Shown in pieces: positions 26,273-35,468 of a stretch of 64,000 nt of DNA. Origin of the DNA: Burkholderiales bacterium (lineage in GTDB: Bacteria; Pseudomonadota; Gammaproteobacteria; Burkholderiales; SG8-39). Below the pieces are notes generated by a model. The model was not told where the DNA came from. It did no database searches and saw only the letters and a program-made list of their open reading frames with translations. The stretch spans positions 1-64,000 of the forward strand of contig JACZJT010000065.1 in assembly GCA_014860445.1 (NCBI GenBank), in the 5' to 3' direction. A program made the position numbers and the translations under genes. How positions within the stretch are numbered: the first letter of the stretch is position 1; each line of letters starts with the position of its first letter.

Positions 26273-28356
26273 CCTGCCGGTGCGCGCTCGACCTCGACCA
26301 GGCAATCGTAGTAGGTGGCGGCACCGCCCATGTCGGCGATCGCCTGCGAGGTGACTTCGTTTGCGTTGCGGCCATCGGGCGAGAGTTTCTTCCACCACAC
26401 CGACGGCGCCGCCACCACTCCCGTACGCACGCGGTCGGATACACGCGCTTTCACGATGAAGCTGCCGCGCTTGTTGTAGATGCGCACCGGGTCGCCGTCG
26501 CCGATGCTGCGCGGTGCGGCGTCCGCCGGGTGTATATCGAGGCAGGGTTCGCCCGCTTCCTTGATCGCAAATGCAAGATTGGCAAACGAGGAATTGAGAA
26601 AATTGCGCGCCGGCGGCGAAATGAAGGCGAGCGGATACTGCTTTGCGAGCTGCGGCGCGCTCAGCGCCGATTCGCGCGGCGGCGTATAGGCGGGCAGCGG
26701 ATCCAGTCCCATGTCTTTCGCCGTCTGGCTCCAGAATTCGCACTTGCCCGAGGGCGTGGGGAAATTGCCTTCGGCGAACGGCGCGAAGCGCGCCGGCACC
26801 TTGAGCCGCTGCCAGCCCTGCGCTTTCAAGTCCTCCCACTCGATGCCGGCCATGCGCGGGTTCGACGAGCTGAGCGCCTGGCGGCAGATGTCCTCGTCCG
26901 TGTCCTTGAAGCAGACCTCGGTAAATCCCATGCGCGCCGCGAGCAGGCGAAACACTTCGCTATTGGGCTTCGCCTCGCCCACAGGCGCGATCGCCGGCGT
27001 GTTCGCGAGCATATACAGATGGCCGTAGGACTTGTGCACGTCGTAGTGCTCGAGCTGTGTGGTGGCCGGCAGCACGATGTCGGCGTAGTCCGTGGTGTCG
27101 GTGAGAAAGATTTCATGCACCACGGCGAACAGGTCCTCGCGCCGAAATCCCGCGATCACTTTCTGCGAGTCCGGACACACCGCCACCGGATTGTTGTTGT
27201 AGACGTAAATCGCTCTCACCGGCGGGTCGGCCGCCGTAAGGGCGTCGCCCAGCGCCGACTGGTTGATGGTGCGCGGCTTGTTCGGAATCAGGTCGGCGCG
27301 CTCGAGCACGGTGTGGTTCAAGCTGTACCAGTCTGCTGTGGAGAGCAGCGCGCCCCCGGCCGCATCGCGCCAATGCCCGGTGAGTGCGGGCAGGCAACAT
27401 ATGGTGCGCACCGCCATGCCGCCGCCCGAATGACGCTGCATGCCGTAGTTGAGCCGGATCGCCGCCGGCCGCGTGCCGGCGTACTCGCGCGCAAGCGCCA
27501 CGATGTCCCCCGCGGCGAGGCCGCAGATCGCCGCCACCTTTTCGGGCGGGTAGTCCTGCACGCGCTCGCGCAGTTGCGCAAAACCCAGGGTGTAGCGCTC
27601 CACGTAGTCGGCATCGTAGAGGCCTTCGTTGACGATCACATGCATCATGCCCAGTGCCAGCGCCGCATCGGTGCCCGGCAGAGGCGCAAGATGCTGATCG
27701 CATTTCGCCGCCGACAGGCTGCGGTAGGGATCGATTGCGATCACCTTCGCACCGCGCCGTTTCGCCTCCAGCACGCGCGACCAGAGGTGCAGATTGGCGA
27801 CGATGGGATTGGTTCCCCAGATGAGGATCAGCCTGGCTTCGTCGAAGCGCTCCGGATCCATGCCCACGCCCGCGCCCAGGGTGATTTTCATGCCGCCCTT
27901 GCCGGCCGAAGAGCACAGGGTGCGATCGAGCAGCGTCGCCCCCAGCTTGTGAAAGAAGCGCCGGTCCATGGACGCATACTGCACCAGCCCCATGGTGCCG
28001 GCGTAGCTGCAGGGCAGGATCGCCTGCGGGTCGACCGCGGCAATCTCCTTGAACTTTGCCGCGATCGTGGTGAGCGCTTCGTCCCAGCTGATGCGCTCGA
28101 AGCGGCCTTCACCCTTGGCGCCGACGCGTTTCAGCGGATGCAGCACGCGCTCTTTCGAATAGGTGCGATCGAGATAGCGCGCGACCTTGGTGCACAGCGT
28201 GCCCTGCGTGAAGGGCATGTCCTTTGCGCCCTCCACTTTCACTGCAACGCCGTTCTCCACGCTGATGTGCATGCCGCAGGTGTCCGGACAGTCGTGCGGG
28301 CAGGCGGCCTTGACGATTTTGCGCTCGATGCCGGATTCGGGGTGTATTGCGCCCAT
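26269..28356 (-). CDS. Molybdopterin-dependent oxidoreductase (DMSO reductase superfamily)
   Basis: A 695-residue Mo/W-bisMGD enzyme. Residues C19, C23, C27 and C55 (CPHDCPDTC and TLCTK) bind a [4Fe-4S] cluster; later blocks include WGTNPIVANLHLW, YNNNPVAVCPDSQ and the C-terminal cofactor-binding domain (HPADAAPRSIGDGDPVRIYN). No Tat signal is present, so it is cytoplasmic. It resembles NADH-independent formate-dehydrogenase-like and thiosulfate/polysulfide-reductase-like catalytic subunits without partner subunits; the substrate is unknown. The ATG at 28356 has GAGG 6 nt upstream. Confidence 0.85.
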   Translation of the reverse strand: MGAIHPESGIERKIVKAACPHDCPDTCGMHISVENGVAVKVEGAKDMPFTQGTLCTKVARYLDRTYSKERVLHPLKRVGAKGEGRFERISWDEALTTIAAKFKEIAAVDPQAILPCSYAGTMGLVQYASMDRRFFHKLGATLLDRTLCSSAGKGGMKITLGAGVGMDPERFDEARLILIWGTNPIVANLHLWSRVLEAKRRGAKVIAIDPYRSLSAAKCDQHLAPLPGTDAALALGMMHVIVNEGLYDADYVERYTLGFAQLRERVQDYPPEKVAAICGLAAGDIVALAREYAGTRPAAIRLNYGMQRHSGGGMAVRTICCLPALTGHWRDAAGGALLSTADWYSLNHTVLERADLIPNKPRTINQSALGDALTAADPPVRAIYVYNNNPVAVCPDSQKVIAGFRREDLFAVVHEIFLTDTTDYADIVLPATTQLEHYDVHKSYGHLYMLANTPAIAPVGEAKPNSEVFRLLAARMGFTEVCFKDTDEDICRQALSSSNPRMAGIEWEDLKAQGWQRLKVPARFAPFAEGNFPTPSGKCEFWSQTAKDMGLDPLPAYTPPRESALSAPQLAKQYPLAFISPPARNFLNSSFANLAFAIKEAGEPCLDIHPADAAPRSIGDGDPVRIYNKRGSFIVKARVSDRVRTGVVAAPSVWWKKLSPDGRNANEVTSQAIADMGGAATYYDCLVEVERAPAG

Positions 28357-28434
28357 AAATACCTCAGCGACGGGGAGCGACAATTGTAGCGCGAAGTCCG
28401 GCTCCGACCCTATTCCGAGCTATCGCGGATAGGT

Positions 28435-28806
28435 TTATCGGAAAACAAACGCAAGCGGGTAAAACAGCATCACGCCGACGAGTGCGATCAAAAACAGGAT
28501 TGTGACGAGTCTGTCCAATGATGCCTGGCGAACTCGGCTCCATAGCCACTGCAGGTAGGAAGCTTTGTGCTCCCGAATCCATTCCGCCTTCCATTCTGCA
28601 CGGGCGATCTCTGCGAAAGCTTTTGCTTCGCCCTCGAGTATCGCGCAGGCTCGCGGATAGTCATCGTCGGAGACCCATATCGCGTCCGCGCCAAACAAGC
28701 GAAAAGGCGACCGCGCTTCGCGATACGGAATACCCGCCTCCGTGAGCAAACGCATGATCTCGTCCTCCTGCCGCACGTCCAAAGGGAGCCCGACAAGGCG
28801 TCGCAT
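28435..28806 (-). CDS. DUF2007/DUF6164-like protein with C-terminal membrane helix
   Basis: A 123-residue protein. The N-terminal ~60 residues (LPLDVRQEDEIMRLLTEAGIPY, ADAIWVSDDDYPRACAIL) look like the small ferredoxin-like DUF2007/DUF6164 domain. A basic amphipathic region and one membrane helix (about 103-120) follow. It is probably an inner-membrane protein with a cytosolic domain. Function unknown. No clear ribosome-binding site. Confidence 0.65.
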   Translation of the reverse strand: MRRLVGLPLDVRQEDEIMRLLTEAGIPYREARSPFRLFGADAIWVSDDDYPRACAILEGEAKAFAEIARAEWKAEWIREHKASYLQWLWSRVRQASLDRLVTILFLIALVGVMLFYPLAFVFR

Positions 28807-28918
28807 GCTATCTGATGATTCCGCGAAATGCCGATGCGGTCAGAGACACCGTGTGAACCGCAGCGACAGGGGGGAAGCGGGGATTGTAGCGCGATTGCAG
28901 GCTCGATTTTTCGCCTGG

Positions 28919-29869
28919 CTATTCCTGCGCCAGCGGCCGCGCCAACAAACGCCGATACACGGGCCGCAGCAGCGCCGGCAGCATGTACATCGGCAGCTGC
29001 GCCATGGCGAAGAATACGATGACGTCGAAGTCGGCCTTGTCGGCGAGCGCCACCATGACCAGGCCCATGTTGCAGTTGCCGGTCATGAAGCCCACGGTGA
29101 GCGCCTGGCGCAGCCCAAGCTTCAGCGCCACCAGCGCGCCCAGCGCCTGCAGCGCAATATTTGCGATAAACGCCGCCAGCGTGACCAGCGCGACATAGCC
29201 CGGGCGCGCCAGTGCCACGGCGGTGACGCCGTCCATGATCGCCAGTATGAAAATGAGCAGGATCGCCACGGAAGCGCCGTCCAGCACGCGCGCATTGGCG
29301 GCGAGCTTCTCCCGAGGCACGAACTTCCTCACTGCGAGCGCGGCGGCAAACGCGCCGCCGACGATCAGGGTGAGGCGCAGCATGAAGGTGGCGAGGTCGA
29401 TGTCGATTTTCAGCCCCAGCAAGGCCAGCGCGACCAGCGGCAGGGAAAACGGCATCAGTGCCGTGGCCGCGACGACGACGACCACGGCGAGCGCGGCGTC
29501 CAGCCCCATGATCAGGCTCAGTGCGGCGCAGGAAATGATCGGGGCGGCTGCCGTCATCAACACCAGCGCCTGCAGCAGCGAAGGCGGCAGGCTGAACAGC
29601 TTCAGGGCGAGCCACATCAGCGCCGGCGATATGACCAGCATCCATACGACGATGGCGGCGACCAGCACCGGACGCTGCGCGTACGCGGCAATGACACCCC
29701 AGTCCAGCCGCACGAGCGCTATGATCAGCGGCACCACGAGGCCGAGAATAAGCAGGGGACGCGCCAGTGTGGCGAGCTGTGGAACGAGCAGACCGAGGAA
29801 GGCCCCGCCGGCCAGAAACAGCGTGGCGTGCTGTCCGAGATAGTCTAAAACGCGATGCAGTGCGCGCAT
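28919..29869 (-). CDS. Bile acid:sodium symporter (BASS) family transporter
   Basis: A 316-residue, about ten-helix membrane protein. ISPALMWLAL, ISCAALSLIMGLDAALAV and especially FMTGNCNMGLVMVALA match the two discontinuous-helix regions of BASS carriers that bind Na+ and substrate. Family substrates include bile acids, pyruvate, pantoate and other organic anions; nothing here specifies which. The downstream hydrophilic tail is short. Confidence 0.8.
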   Translation of the reverse strand: MRALHRVLDYLGQHATLFLAGGAFLGLLVPQLATLARPLLILGLVVPLIIALVRLDWGVIAAYAQRPVLVAAIVVWMLVISPALMWLALKLFSLPPSLLQALVLMTAAAPIISCAALSLIMGLDAALAVVVVVAATALMPFSLPLVALALLGLKIDIDLATFMLRLTLIVGGAFAAALAVRKFVPREKLAANARVLDGASVAILLIFILAIMDGVTAVALARPGYVALVTLAAFIANIALQALGALVALKLGLRQALTVGFMTGNCNMGLVMVALADKADFDVIVFFAMAQLPMYMLPALLRPVYRRLLARPLAQE

Positions 29870-29887
29870 CGGGGTTCGGTGAGGCCG

Positions 29888-30838
29888 CTAGCCCGGCGCA
29901 GGATTGAACGCCAGTCTCAGACTTTGTCCGAGACGGTACAGAGCGTGGTTGGCCGCTGCGACCACGCCGCCCATGGTCAAGAAACCGTGCGCCATGCCTT
30001 CAAAACATTCGTACAGCACCGGCACGCCGGCGGCGAGCAGCCGGTCCGAATAAGCGCGGCCCTCGTCTAGCAGGGGGTCGTACCCGGCGGTGATGATGTG
30101 TGCCGGCGGCAGGCGTGCGAGATCCGGAGCGCGGATGGGAGAGGCGCGCCAGTCATCGTAGTCGCGGGGTGAAAGGTAGTTGTCGCGAAACCAGAGCATA
30201 TTCTTGCGGGTCAGCAGATAGCCCTCGGCGAAGCTCGCGTGCGTAGCAGAATCCAGGCGCTGATCCGTCGCCGGGTAGACCAGCGCCTGGAACACCAGTG
30301 CCGGCCCGCCCGCGTCGCGCAGCATGATCGCCACCACCGCGGCGAGATTGCCGCCGGCGCTGTCACCCGCCACTGCGATGCGCGCGCCGTCGATGCCCAG
30401 GCTCGCAGCCTGCGCGGCGACCCAGCGCGTGGCGGCGAGGCAATCGTCCACCGCCGCCGGGAATTTGTGCTCAGGCCCCATGCGGTAATCGACCGAGACG
30501 ACCGCGCAGCGTGCGTTGTTGGCGAGCGCGCGGCAGACGATGTCGTGCGTATCCAGATCGCCGATGGTCCAGCCGCCGCCGTGAAAATAAACGAGAACCG
30601 GCAGCGGCGCGCCGGCCGCCGTGCCCTGGCCACGGTACATGCGCAGGGCAATCGGACCCGCCGGACCGTCCGCTGCGAGTTCGCGCACCGCGTCCACCTC
30701 GGGTACGGGCGGTGAGAGAACCGCGCGTGTCTCCTTGTACAGGCGACGCGCCTCGGCCGCGCTCACGCTGTAGTAGGGCGGCAGCGCGGATCTGGCCGCG
30801 CGCTCGATTACCGACTGCATTTGCCGATCGACTGGCAT
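29888..30838 (-). CDS. Alpha/beta hydrolase, hormone-sensitive-lipase family (family IV esterase)
   Basis: A 316-residue esterase. HGGGW (86-90) forms the oxyanion hole, GDSAGG (158-163) contains the nucleophile Ser160, and the Asp (ITAGYDPLLDEG) and His (MAHGF) complete the triad. It hydrolyses short- to medium-chain esters in the cytosol. It is co-directional with the MFS gene upstream and the BASS gene downstream, with a 33-bp gap to the MFS stop. Confidence 0.9.
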   Translation of the reverse strand: MPVDRQMQSVIERAARSALPPYYSVSAAEARRLYKETRAVLSPPVPEVDAVRELAADGPAGPIALRMYRGQGTAAGAPLPVLVYFHGGGWTIGDLDTHDIVCRALANNARCAVVSVDYRMGPEHKFPAAVDDCLAATRWVAAQAASLGIDGARIAVAGDSAGGNLAAVVAIMLRDAGGPALVFQALVYPATDQRLDSATHASFAEGYLLTRKNMLWFRDNYLSPRDYDDWRASPIRAPDLARLPPAHIITAGYDPLLDEGRAYSDRLLAAGVPVLYECFEGMAHGFLTMGGVVAAANHALYRLGQSLRLAFNPAPG

Positions 30839-30871
30839 GGCATCCCCTTCACGAAATGGGCGTTTCCTTGT

Positions 30872-32050
30872 CTAAACCGCCAGGCTTGCGCGCCGCCGCA
30901 GCGCAAGCCAGAAGATCGCCGCGGCAATCACGGCGAGTATCGGCAAGGCAGTGTAGTTAAGCATATCCCAGCCGTTGCGGTTCATCAGCAGGCCGGAGGA
31001 GAACGACGACGTCGCTGTGGTGAGAAACACCATGAAGTCGTGCGTGCCCTGCGCCTTGGCCTTCTCCGACGGACGGTAGCACTCGGTGAGCAGGGTGGTG
31101 CCGCCCACATAGAGGAAATTCCAGCCTATGCCGAGCGCAAGCAGCGCCCACCAGAAATTGGCCACCAGCACCCCCGACAGGGCGATGCCCACGCACAGCG
31201 ACTCCAATGCGACACCGGCGGACATGATCCTGAGCACGCCATAGCGCTTGATCAGGGAACCGGTGAAGAACGAGGGCGCGTACATGCCGATCACATGCCA
31301 CTGAATCACCGTCGCGGCCGAACTGTAGGGATGGCCGCACAGCCCCATCGCCAGCGGCGTCGCGGTCATCAGCAGGTTCATCACGCCGTAGCCCAGGGCC
31401 GAGCCGGTGACCGCAACGATGAAAGCGGGCTGGGCCGCCAGCTGCATCAGCGGGCGCACCGGCTCGCTGCGCTCGGCCACGCTGGGCGCGGGAATGCGGA
31501 TGAAAGCGATCAGCACCATGGTGATGAGGCAGAACACGATCAGCGAGGCATAGGCGCCCAGGAAGGGCACGGCGAACATATCGCGCGTGTGCGTGGAGAG
31601 CTGCGGCCCGATGATGCCGCCGACGAGGCCGCCGGTGAGCACCAGGGAGATCGCCTTCGCCTTGAAGTCGTGACTGGCGGCGTCAGCGGCGGCGAAGCGG
31701 TAGTACTGGCCGAAGGCGTTGTACACCCCCAGCACCAGCACGCCTGCGCACAACAACCAGAAACTGTGCAGCCACAGGGCGAGGCAGCATACGAGGGCGC
31801 CGGCTATGCCCATGGCCGTGCCGACCTGGAAACCGGTCTGACGGCCGTAGCGCCGCATGAAATACGATGCCGGCAGCGTGGTCAGCGCGGCGCCGACGAC
31901 GTAGGCGGTGGCGGGCAGCGTCGCCAGCATCTTGTTGTCTGCAAGCGAGAATCCGGCCAGCGCCGCGAGCGCAATCAGGGTGACGTTATTGACCAGCAGC
32001 ATCGCCTGACAACCGGCGAGCAGTGCGACATTCTTCCTGGCGTTTTTCAT
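30872..32050 (-). CDS. MFS transporter
   Basis: A 392-residue, 12-helix major facilitator. The loop 2-3 motif is recognisable as SYFMRRYGRQTGF, and a matching half motif is present in the second bundle (GSLIKRYGVLRIM). The substrate is unknown. I chose the ATG at 32050 (MKNARKNVALL); a GTG 45 nt upstream would add a hydrophilic leader. It is divergent from the SWIB gene. Confidence 0.82.
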   Translation of the reverse strand: MKNARKNVALLAGCQAMLLVNNVTLIALAALAGFSLADNKMLATLPATAYVVGAALTTLPASYFMRRYGRQTGFQVGTAMGIAGALVCCLALWLHSFWLLCAGVLVLGVYNAFGQYYRFAAADAASHDFKAKAISLVLTGGLVGGIIGPQLSTHTRDMFAVPFLGAYASLIVFCLITMVLIAFIRIPAPSVAERSEPVRPLMQLAAQPAFIVAVTGSALGYGVMNLLMTATPLAMGLCGHPYSSAATVIQWHVIGMYAPSFFTGSLIKRYGVLRIMSAGVALESLCVGIALSGVLVANFWWALLALGIGWNFLYVGGTTLLTECYRPSEKAKAQGTHDFMVFLTTATSSFSSGLLMNRNGWDMLNYTALPILAVIAAAIFWLALRRRASLAV

Positions 32051-32194
32051 TAACGGTGGCGCATCGCGCGCGCCGGCTGGTTCCGGGCGAATCACAGGCG
32101 CTCAAAGTGGGGCAGGCCGGATTATAGAAGACCGTGCGCAAACGCACCATGCAAAAAAATGCCTCGCCCATAGGCAAAAACAGCGCGATACCGA

Positions 32195-32223
32195 TTGACA
32201 AATTGCGCAGGCTGATTCATTCT
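32195..32223 (+). promoter_or_regulatory. Candidate sigma-70 promoter for the SWIB gene
   Basis: TTGACA (32195-32200), a 17-bp spacer and CATTCT (32218-32223). The -35 is consensus and the -10 weak. It lies about 70 bp before the SWIB start. Confidence 0.4.
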
Positions 32224-32289
32224 GCCGCTGCGTGTTCCCCACAAGAGCAAGCGCAGTCGCCGTCAATCACTTTAGGAGAGGAAAAACTC

Positions 32290-32622
32290 ATGGCCACAAA
32301 GAAGAAGGCAAGCAAGAAAACCGCTAGCAAGAAAACCGCTAGCAAGAAACCGGCAAAAGCGAAAGTCAAGCGCAAACCGAATGCAGCATTCATGAAACCG
32401 ATGACCCCGAGCGCTTCGCTCGCAGCGGTGATCGGCGCGGGCCCGATGCCCCGCACGGAAGTGACCAAGAAAATCTGGGCGTATATCAAGAAGAACAAAC
32501 TGCAGGATGCCAAGAACCGTCGCATGATCAATGCGGACGAAAAGCTCAAGGATGTGTTCAAAGGTGCCAAGCAGGTGTCGATGTTCGAAATGACCAAACT
32601 GGTCAGCAAGCACCTGAAGTAA
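32290..32622 (+). CDS. SWIB/MDM2 domain protein with histone-H1-like lysine-rich tail
   Basis: A 110-residue basic protein. Residues 1-30 are Lys/Ala/Ser-rich with a tandem KKTAS repeat, like H1-type nucleoid proteins. Residues about 36-108 form a SWIB domain (MKPMTPSASLAAVIG, IWAYIKKNKLQDAKNRRMIN, LKDVFKGAKQVSMFEMTKLV). SWIB occurs in eukaryotic SWI/SNF subunits and in Chlamydia and betaproteobacterial proteins. A DNA-compacting or nucleoid role is inferred. AGGAGAGGA precedes the ATG and a terminator follows, so it is a monocistronic, probably well-expressed gene. Confidence 0.88.
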   Translation: MATKKKASKKTASKKTASKKPAKAKVKRKPNAAFMKPMTPSASLAAVIGAGPMPRTEVTKKIWAYIKKNKLQDAKNRRMINADEKLKDVFKGAKQVSMFEMTKLVSKHLK

Positions 32623-32640
32623 GACCCCGACTGCTTGAGA

Positions 32641-32676
32641 CGACGAGGGCGGCCTGGAGCCGCCCTTGTCGTTTGT
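32641..32676 (+). terminator. Rho-independent terminator after the SWIB gene
   Basis: CGACGAGGGCGGC (32641-32653), loop CTGGA, GCCGCCCTTGTCG (32659-32671) gives a 13-bp stem with one G-T pair, followed by TTTGTT. Confidence 0.75.
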
Positions 32677-32749
32677 TGCGGCATGAAGGCTTGCGCCCGC
32701 GCCGGGGCGAACGCCATTCCTTCATTCTCGACGAGGGACACATTCACGC

Positions 32750-33421
32750 ATGGACACGCAAGCGCGGACTGCCAGTGTGTTGTTTGCGTCGCTGCTGTGG
32801 CTGCTGTTCCCCGGCGGGAGCGCGGGCGCTGCCCCGGAACAGGCGCTAGACCGCGCGCAGGCGCTGCGCTCGCTGTCCGATGCCGACGCGCCGCTGCGCC
32901 GCCAGGCGGCCGGCCGGCTGGGCGAAGTCGGCGTGTTCACCGATACGCCGGAACTGCTGCGCGCACTGCGCGATGCCGACGCAGAGACGCGCGCCAATGC
33001 AGAGCAGGCGATATGGCAGATCTGGGGACGCTCGGACGACGCGCAGATCGACGCGCTGTACCGCAAGGGGGTCGAACAGATGAGCGCCGGCGAACTGCAG
33101 CCGGGCATCGCCACGTTCACGCGCATAGTCAGGCTCAAACCGGAATTTGCAGAAGGCTGGAACAAGCGCGCCACGCTGTACTTCATGACCGGCGAATACC
33201 GCAAATCGCTTGCCGATTGCGCCCAGGTGATCAAACGCAATCCGTATCACTTCGGTGCGCTCGCCGGTTACGGCCAAATCTATCTAAGGCTCAAGGACTA
33301 CACGCGCTCCCTGGAATATTTTCGCCGCGCGCTCGAACTGAACCCCAATATGGACGGCGTCCGGCTCAGCATCCTGTTGCTCGAACAGCTGATCGAGCAG
33401 AGGCGCAAAGACATGATCTGA
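32750..33421 (+). CDS. Exported HEAT-TPR repeat protein
   Basis: A 223-residue protein with a signal peptide (residues 1-27, AGA cleavage site). HEAT-like helices occupy about 33-95 (DADAPLRRQAAGRLGEVG, DADAETRANAEQAIWQIW) and TPR units about 102-212 (ELQPGIATFTRIVRLKPEFA, YRKSLADCAQVIKRNPYHFG, YTRSLEYFRRALELNPN). It is a periplasmic scaffold with no catalytic motif. Partner unknown. Confidence 0.8.
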   Translation: MDTQARTASVLFASLLWLLFPGGSAGAAPEQALDRAQALRSLSDADAPLRRQAAGRLGEVGVFTDTPELLRALRDADAETRANAEQAIWQIWGRSDDAQIDALYRKGVEQMSAGELQPGIATFTRIVRLKPEFAEGWNKRATLYFMTGEYRKSLADCAQVIKRNPYHFGALAGYGQIYLRLKDYTRSLEYFRRALELNPNMDGVRLSILLLEQLIEQRRKDMI

Positions 33422-33445
33422 GCGCCATCCTCTAAAATGGGAGCC

Positions 33446-34234
33446 TCAGCCGGCGAGCAGTTCAGCGGCCAGCTGGCGCACCGCCTCGGCGGCGGCCTGC
33501 GGGCGCTCAAAGGGGAAGAGATGCCCGCCCTCGATGCGCTTGACGCGAAAATTCCTGCGCGTATTCGCCAGGCCCACCTGTTTCAGCACGTTTGAGTGGC
33601 GCCCGCCGATGAACCCGGCCGGCAGTTTCAGGCGGTTGCAGTAATAGACGAGGTCGTGGGGAACACTGCGATAAATTTGATATTCGATTTCCGGGTCGAA
33701 CAGCAGCCGCACGCGGCCGCCCTCCCGCGCGGCCCCGCGCTCGGCGTAGTCCCGCAGGCAATCAGGGTCGAAGTCGCGGAAAATCTTGCGCCTGCCGAAG
33801 TGCGCGATCATCTCCTCTGTCGAAGTCCAGTCGCGCCGCCGCTCACGCGTGGCACGCGCAGGGGTGATGCGATCGACCATGCCCAGGCGCTTGAGCATGC
33901 CGAACGCGGTGCCCTTGAAGTGGCCGCTGATGGGCGCATCGAGCAGGATGATGCATTTGAACAGTTCCGGACGCTGCACCGCGGCCATGAAGGTGAGATA
34001 CCCGCCGAGCGAATGCCCCATGCCGACCACCGGCGTGCGGTAGTGCGCGACCAGATGGTCGATCAGCTGCGCCAGCAGATGCGGCCAGCCGTCCGTCACC
34101 GGGTAGGCCGGGTCGTGGCCGATGCAGTTGATGCTGCCGATGCGGAAGTCGGACTCCAGATCGCCCAGGAATTTATGGTAACTCGCGGCAGGAAAACCGT
34201 TGGCGTGAGAAAAATGCAGAATGTCGCGGCTCAT
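33446..34234 (-). CDS. Alpha/beta hydrolase
   Basis: A 262-residue alpha/beta hydrolase with HFSHANGFPA at the oxyanion-hole position, the nucleophile elbow GMGHSLGGYL and a C-terminal IEGGHLFPFERP with the catalytic His. The substrate is unknown. It starts 9 bp after the fpr stop, so it is the last gene of the DUF3301-fpr-hydrolase operon. Confidence 0.85.
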   Translation of the reverse strand: MSRDILHFSHANGFPAASYHKFLGDLESDFRIGSINCIGHDPAYPVTDGWPHLLAQLIDHLVAHYRTPVVGMGHSLGGYLTFMAAVQRPELFKCIILLDAPISGHFKGTAFGMLKRLGMVDRITPARATRERRRDWTSTEEMIAHFGRRKIFRDFDPDCLRDYAERGAAREGGRVRLLFDPEIEYQIYRSVPHDLVYYCNRLKLPAGFIGGRHSNVLKQVGLANTRRNFRVKRIEGGHLFPFERPQAAAEAVRQLAAELLAG

Positions 34235-34243
34235 CGCGCGCGC

Positions 34244-34987
34244 CTACCAGTAATTTTCCACACTGATCTGCCCGTGGTCGCGCCGGCGGTGTTTCTTCAA
34301 TCCGCGCTGCTCCAGCGCGAGCACGGTGTCCGCGACCATCGCAGGATTACCGCAGATCATCACGCGCGATGACTGCGCATCCAGTTTCATTGCCGCCCTG
34401 GCTTCCAGCCGTCCGTCCGCGATCGCCTTCGGGATGCGCCCGGCCAGCGCGAATTCGCTGGGTTCCCCGCTGACCACGGGCACGAACACGAATTGCCCGG
34501 CGTGCCGCTCCTGCAGGGACTGGATCTGATCCTGGTAACTCATGTCGGCTGCGCTGCGCACCGCATGCACCAGCACCACGCGGCTGAATCGCTGCCATGG
34601 CGCCCCGGTTCCGAGTATGGACAGGAACGGACCGATCGCCGTGCCGGTGGCGAGCAGCCACAGATGTTCGCCGGCCGCCACCTGTTCCAGCGTGAGGAAT
34701 CCGGATGCCTTGGGCGCGAGATAGACGCGGTCGCCGGACCCTAGCCGGCACAGGCGCGGCGTCAGCGGATGTTCGGGCAGCACGACGTAATAAAATTCGT
34801 GCGGCCGCACTGAAGGCGCATTGACGAAGGAATACGGGCGCCCCACCATCTCTCCGTCTATCGTCAGCGCGAGCTTGGTGAACTGGCCGGCATGGAACGG
34901 CGCGATATCGGCTTCGATCTGCAGCGAATACAGCATCCCGGCCCAATGCCGCTGCGCCACCACGGTCCCTTCGACCCAGTTGCTCAT
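34244..34987 (-). CDS. fpr: Ferredoxin-NADP+ reductase
   Basis: A 247-residue FAD enzyme of the bacterial Fpr type. RPYSF (50-54) binds FAD, ATGTAIGPFLSIL binds NADP pyrophosphate, ICGNPAMV is the nicotinamide-site Cys-Gly motif, and the protein ends VENYW, typical of this subclass, whose aromatic C-terminus stacks on the flavin. It transfers electrons between NADPH and ferredoxin or flavodoxin, commonly in oxidative-stress and Fe-S repair contexts. It overlaps the DUF3301 stop by 4 bp. Confidence 0.92.
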   Translation of the reverse strand: MSNWVEGTVVAQRHWAGMLYSLQIEADIAPFHAGQFTKLALTIDGEMVGRPYSFVNAPSVRPHEFYYVVLPEHPLTPRLCRLGSGDRVYLAPKASGFLTLEQVAAGEHLWLLATGTAIGPFLSILGTGAPWQRFSRVVLVHAVRSAADMSYQDQIQSLQERHAGQFVFVPVVSGEPSEFALAGRIPKAIADGRLEARAAMKLDAQSSRVMICGNPAMVADTVLALEQRGLKKHRRRDHGQISVENYW

Positions 34988-35292
34988 TGGATCAGGAAAG
35001 GTTCGGTATTGAGCGATTCCACTTCGCCGCCAAGCATGACTATGCTGCCGCTGCGCCGGTTGTTGCCGGTATCGCTGAATTCAAATCCGTAGGTGCGGCG
35101 CAGCGCCATGCGCCCCTCTTCATTGCGCGCGACGCCGACCGCGACGCATTCCACCGTCTCGTCCAGGAACATCAGTCCGTCACGCATGCAGGCGCGCTTG
35201 CCCGTCGCAAGCGCGCGTTCGCGCGCGCGCATGCTGTCGAACCAGAGCCAGACGAGCGCAGCGAGGATAAGCAAAATGGAAAATTCCAGCAT
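34984..35292 (-). CDS. DUF3301 family membrane protein
   Basis: A 102-residue protein with one N-terminal helix (about 2-19) followed by SMRARERALATGKRAC and a C-terminal beta-rich part, RMALRRTYGFEFSDTGNNRRSGSIVMLG, as in DUF3301. Function unknown; single-pass inner-membrane topology. It is the first gene of the operon with fpr, overlapping by ATGA. Confidence 0.8.
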   Translation of the reverse strand: MLEFSILLILAALVWLWFDSMRARERALATGKRACMRDGLMFLDETVECVAVGVARNEEGRMALRRTYGFEFSDTGNNRRSGSIVMLGGEVESLNTEPFLIQ

Positions 35293-35468
35293 GGATGCAT
35301 TCTACATGGCGGCCGCAGCGACAGGATTCAAGGCCCGCGCTTTGCGCGGACAATTTCGCGGCCATGCCCTTGTATGGCGTAGGGGATTTCCGCCGCATTC
35401 GGTCTTGCACGGCAATCACCCGGGCATGCAAAGGCGCTCCGCCGCCGGTCGCGATCCGCCGACGAAAA

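Noticed and set aside
26185-28389. A 734-codon plus-strand frame opposite the molybdopterin gene
   Set aside because: Antisense shadow of a gene with Fe-S and cofactor motifs.
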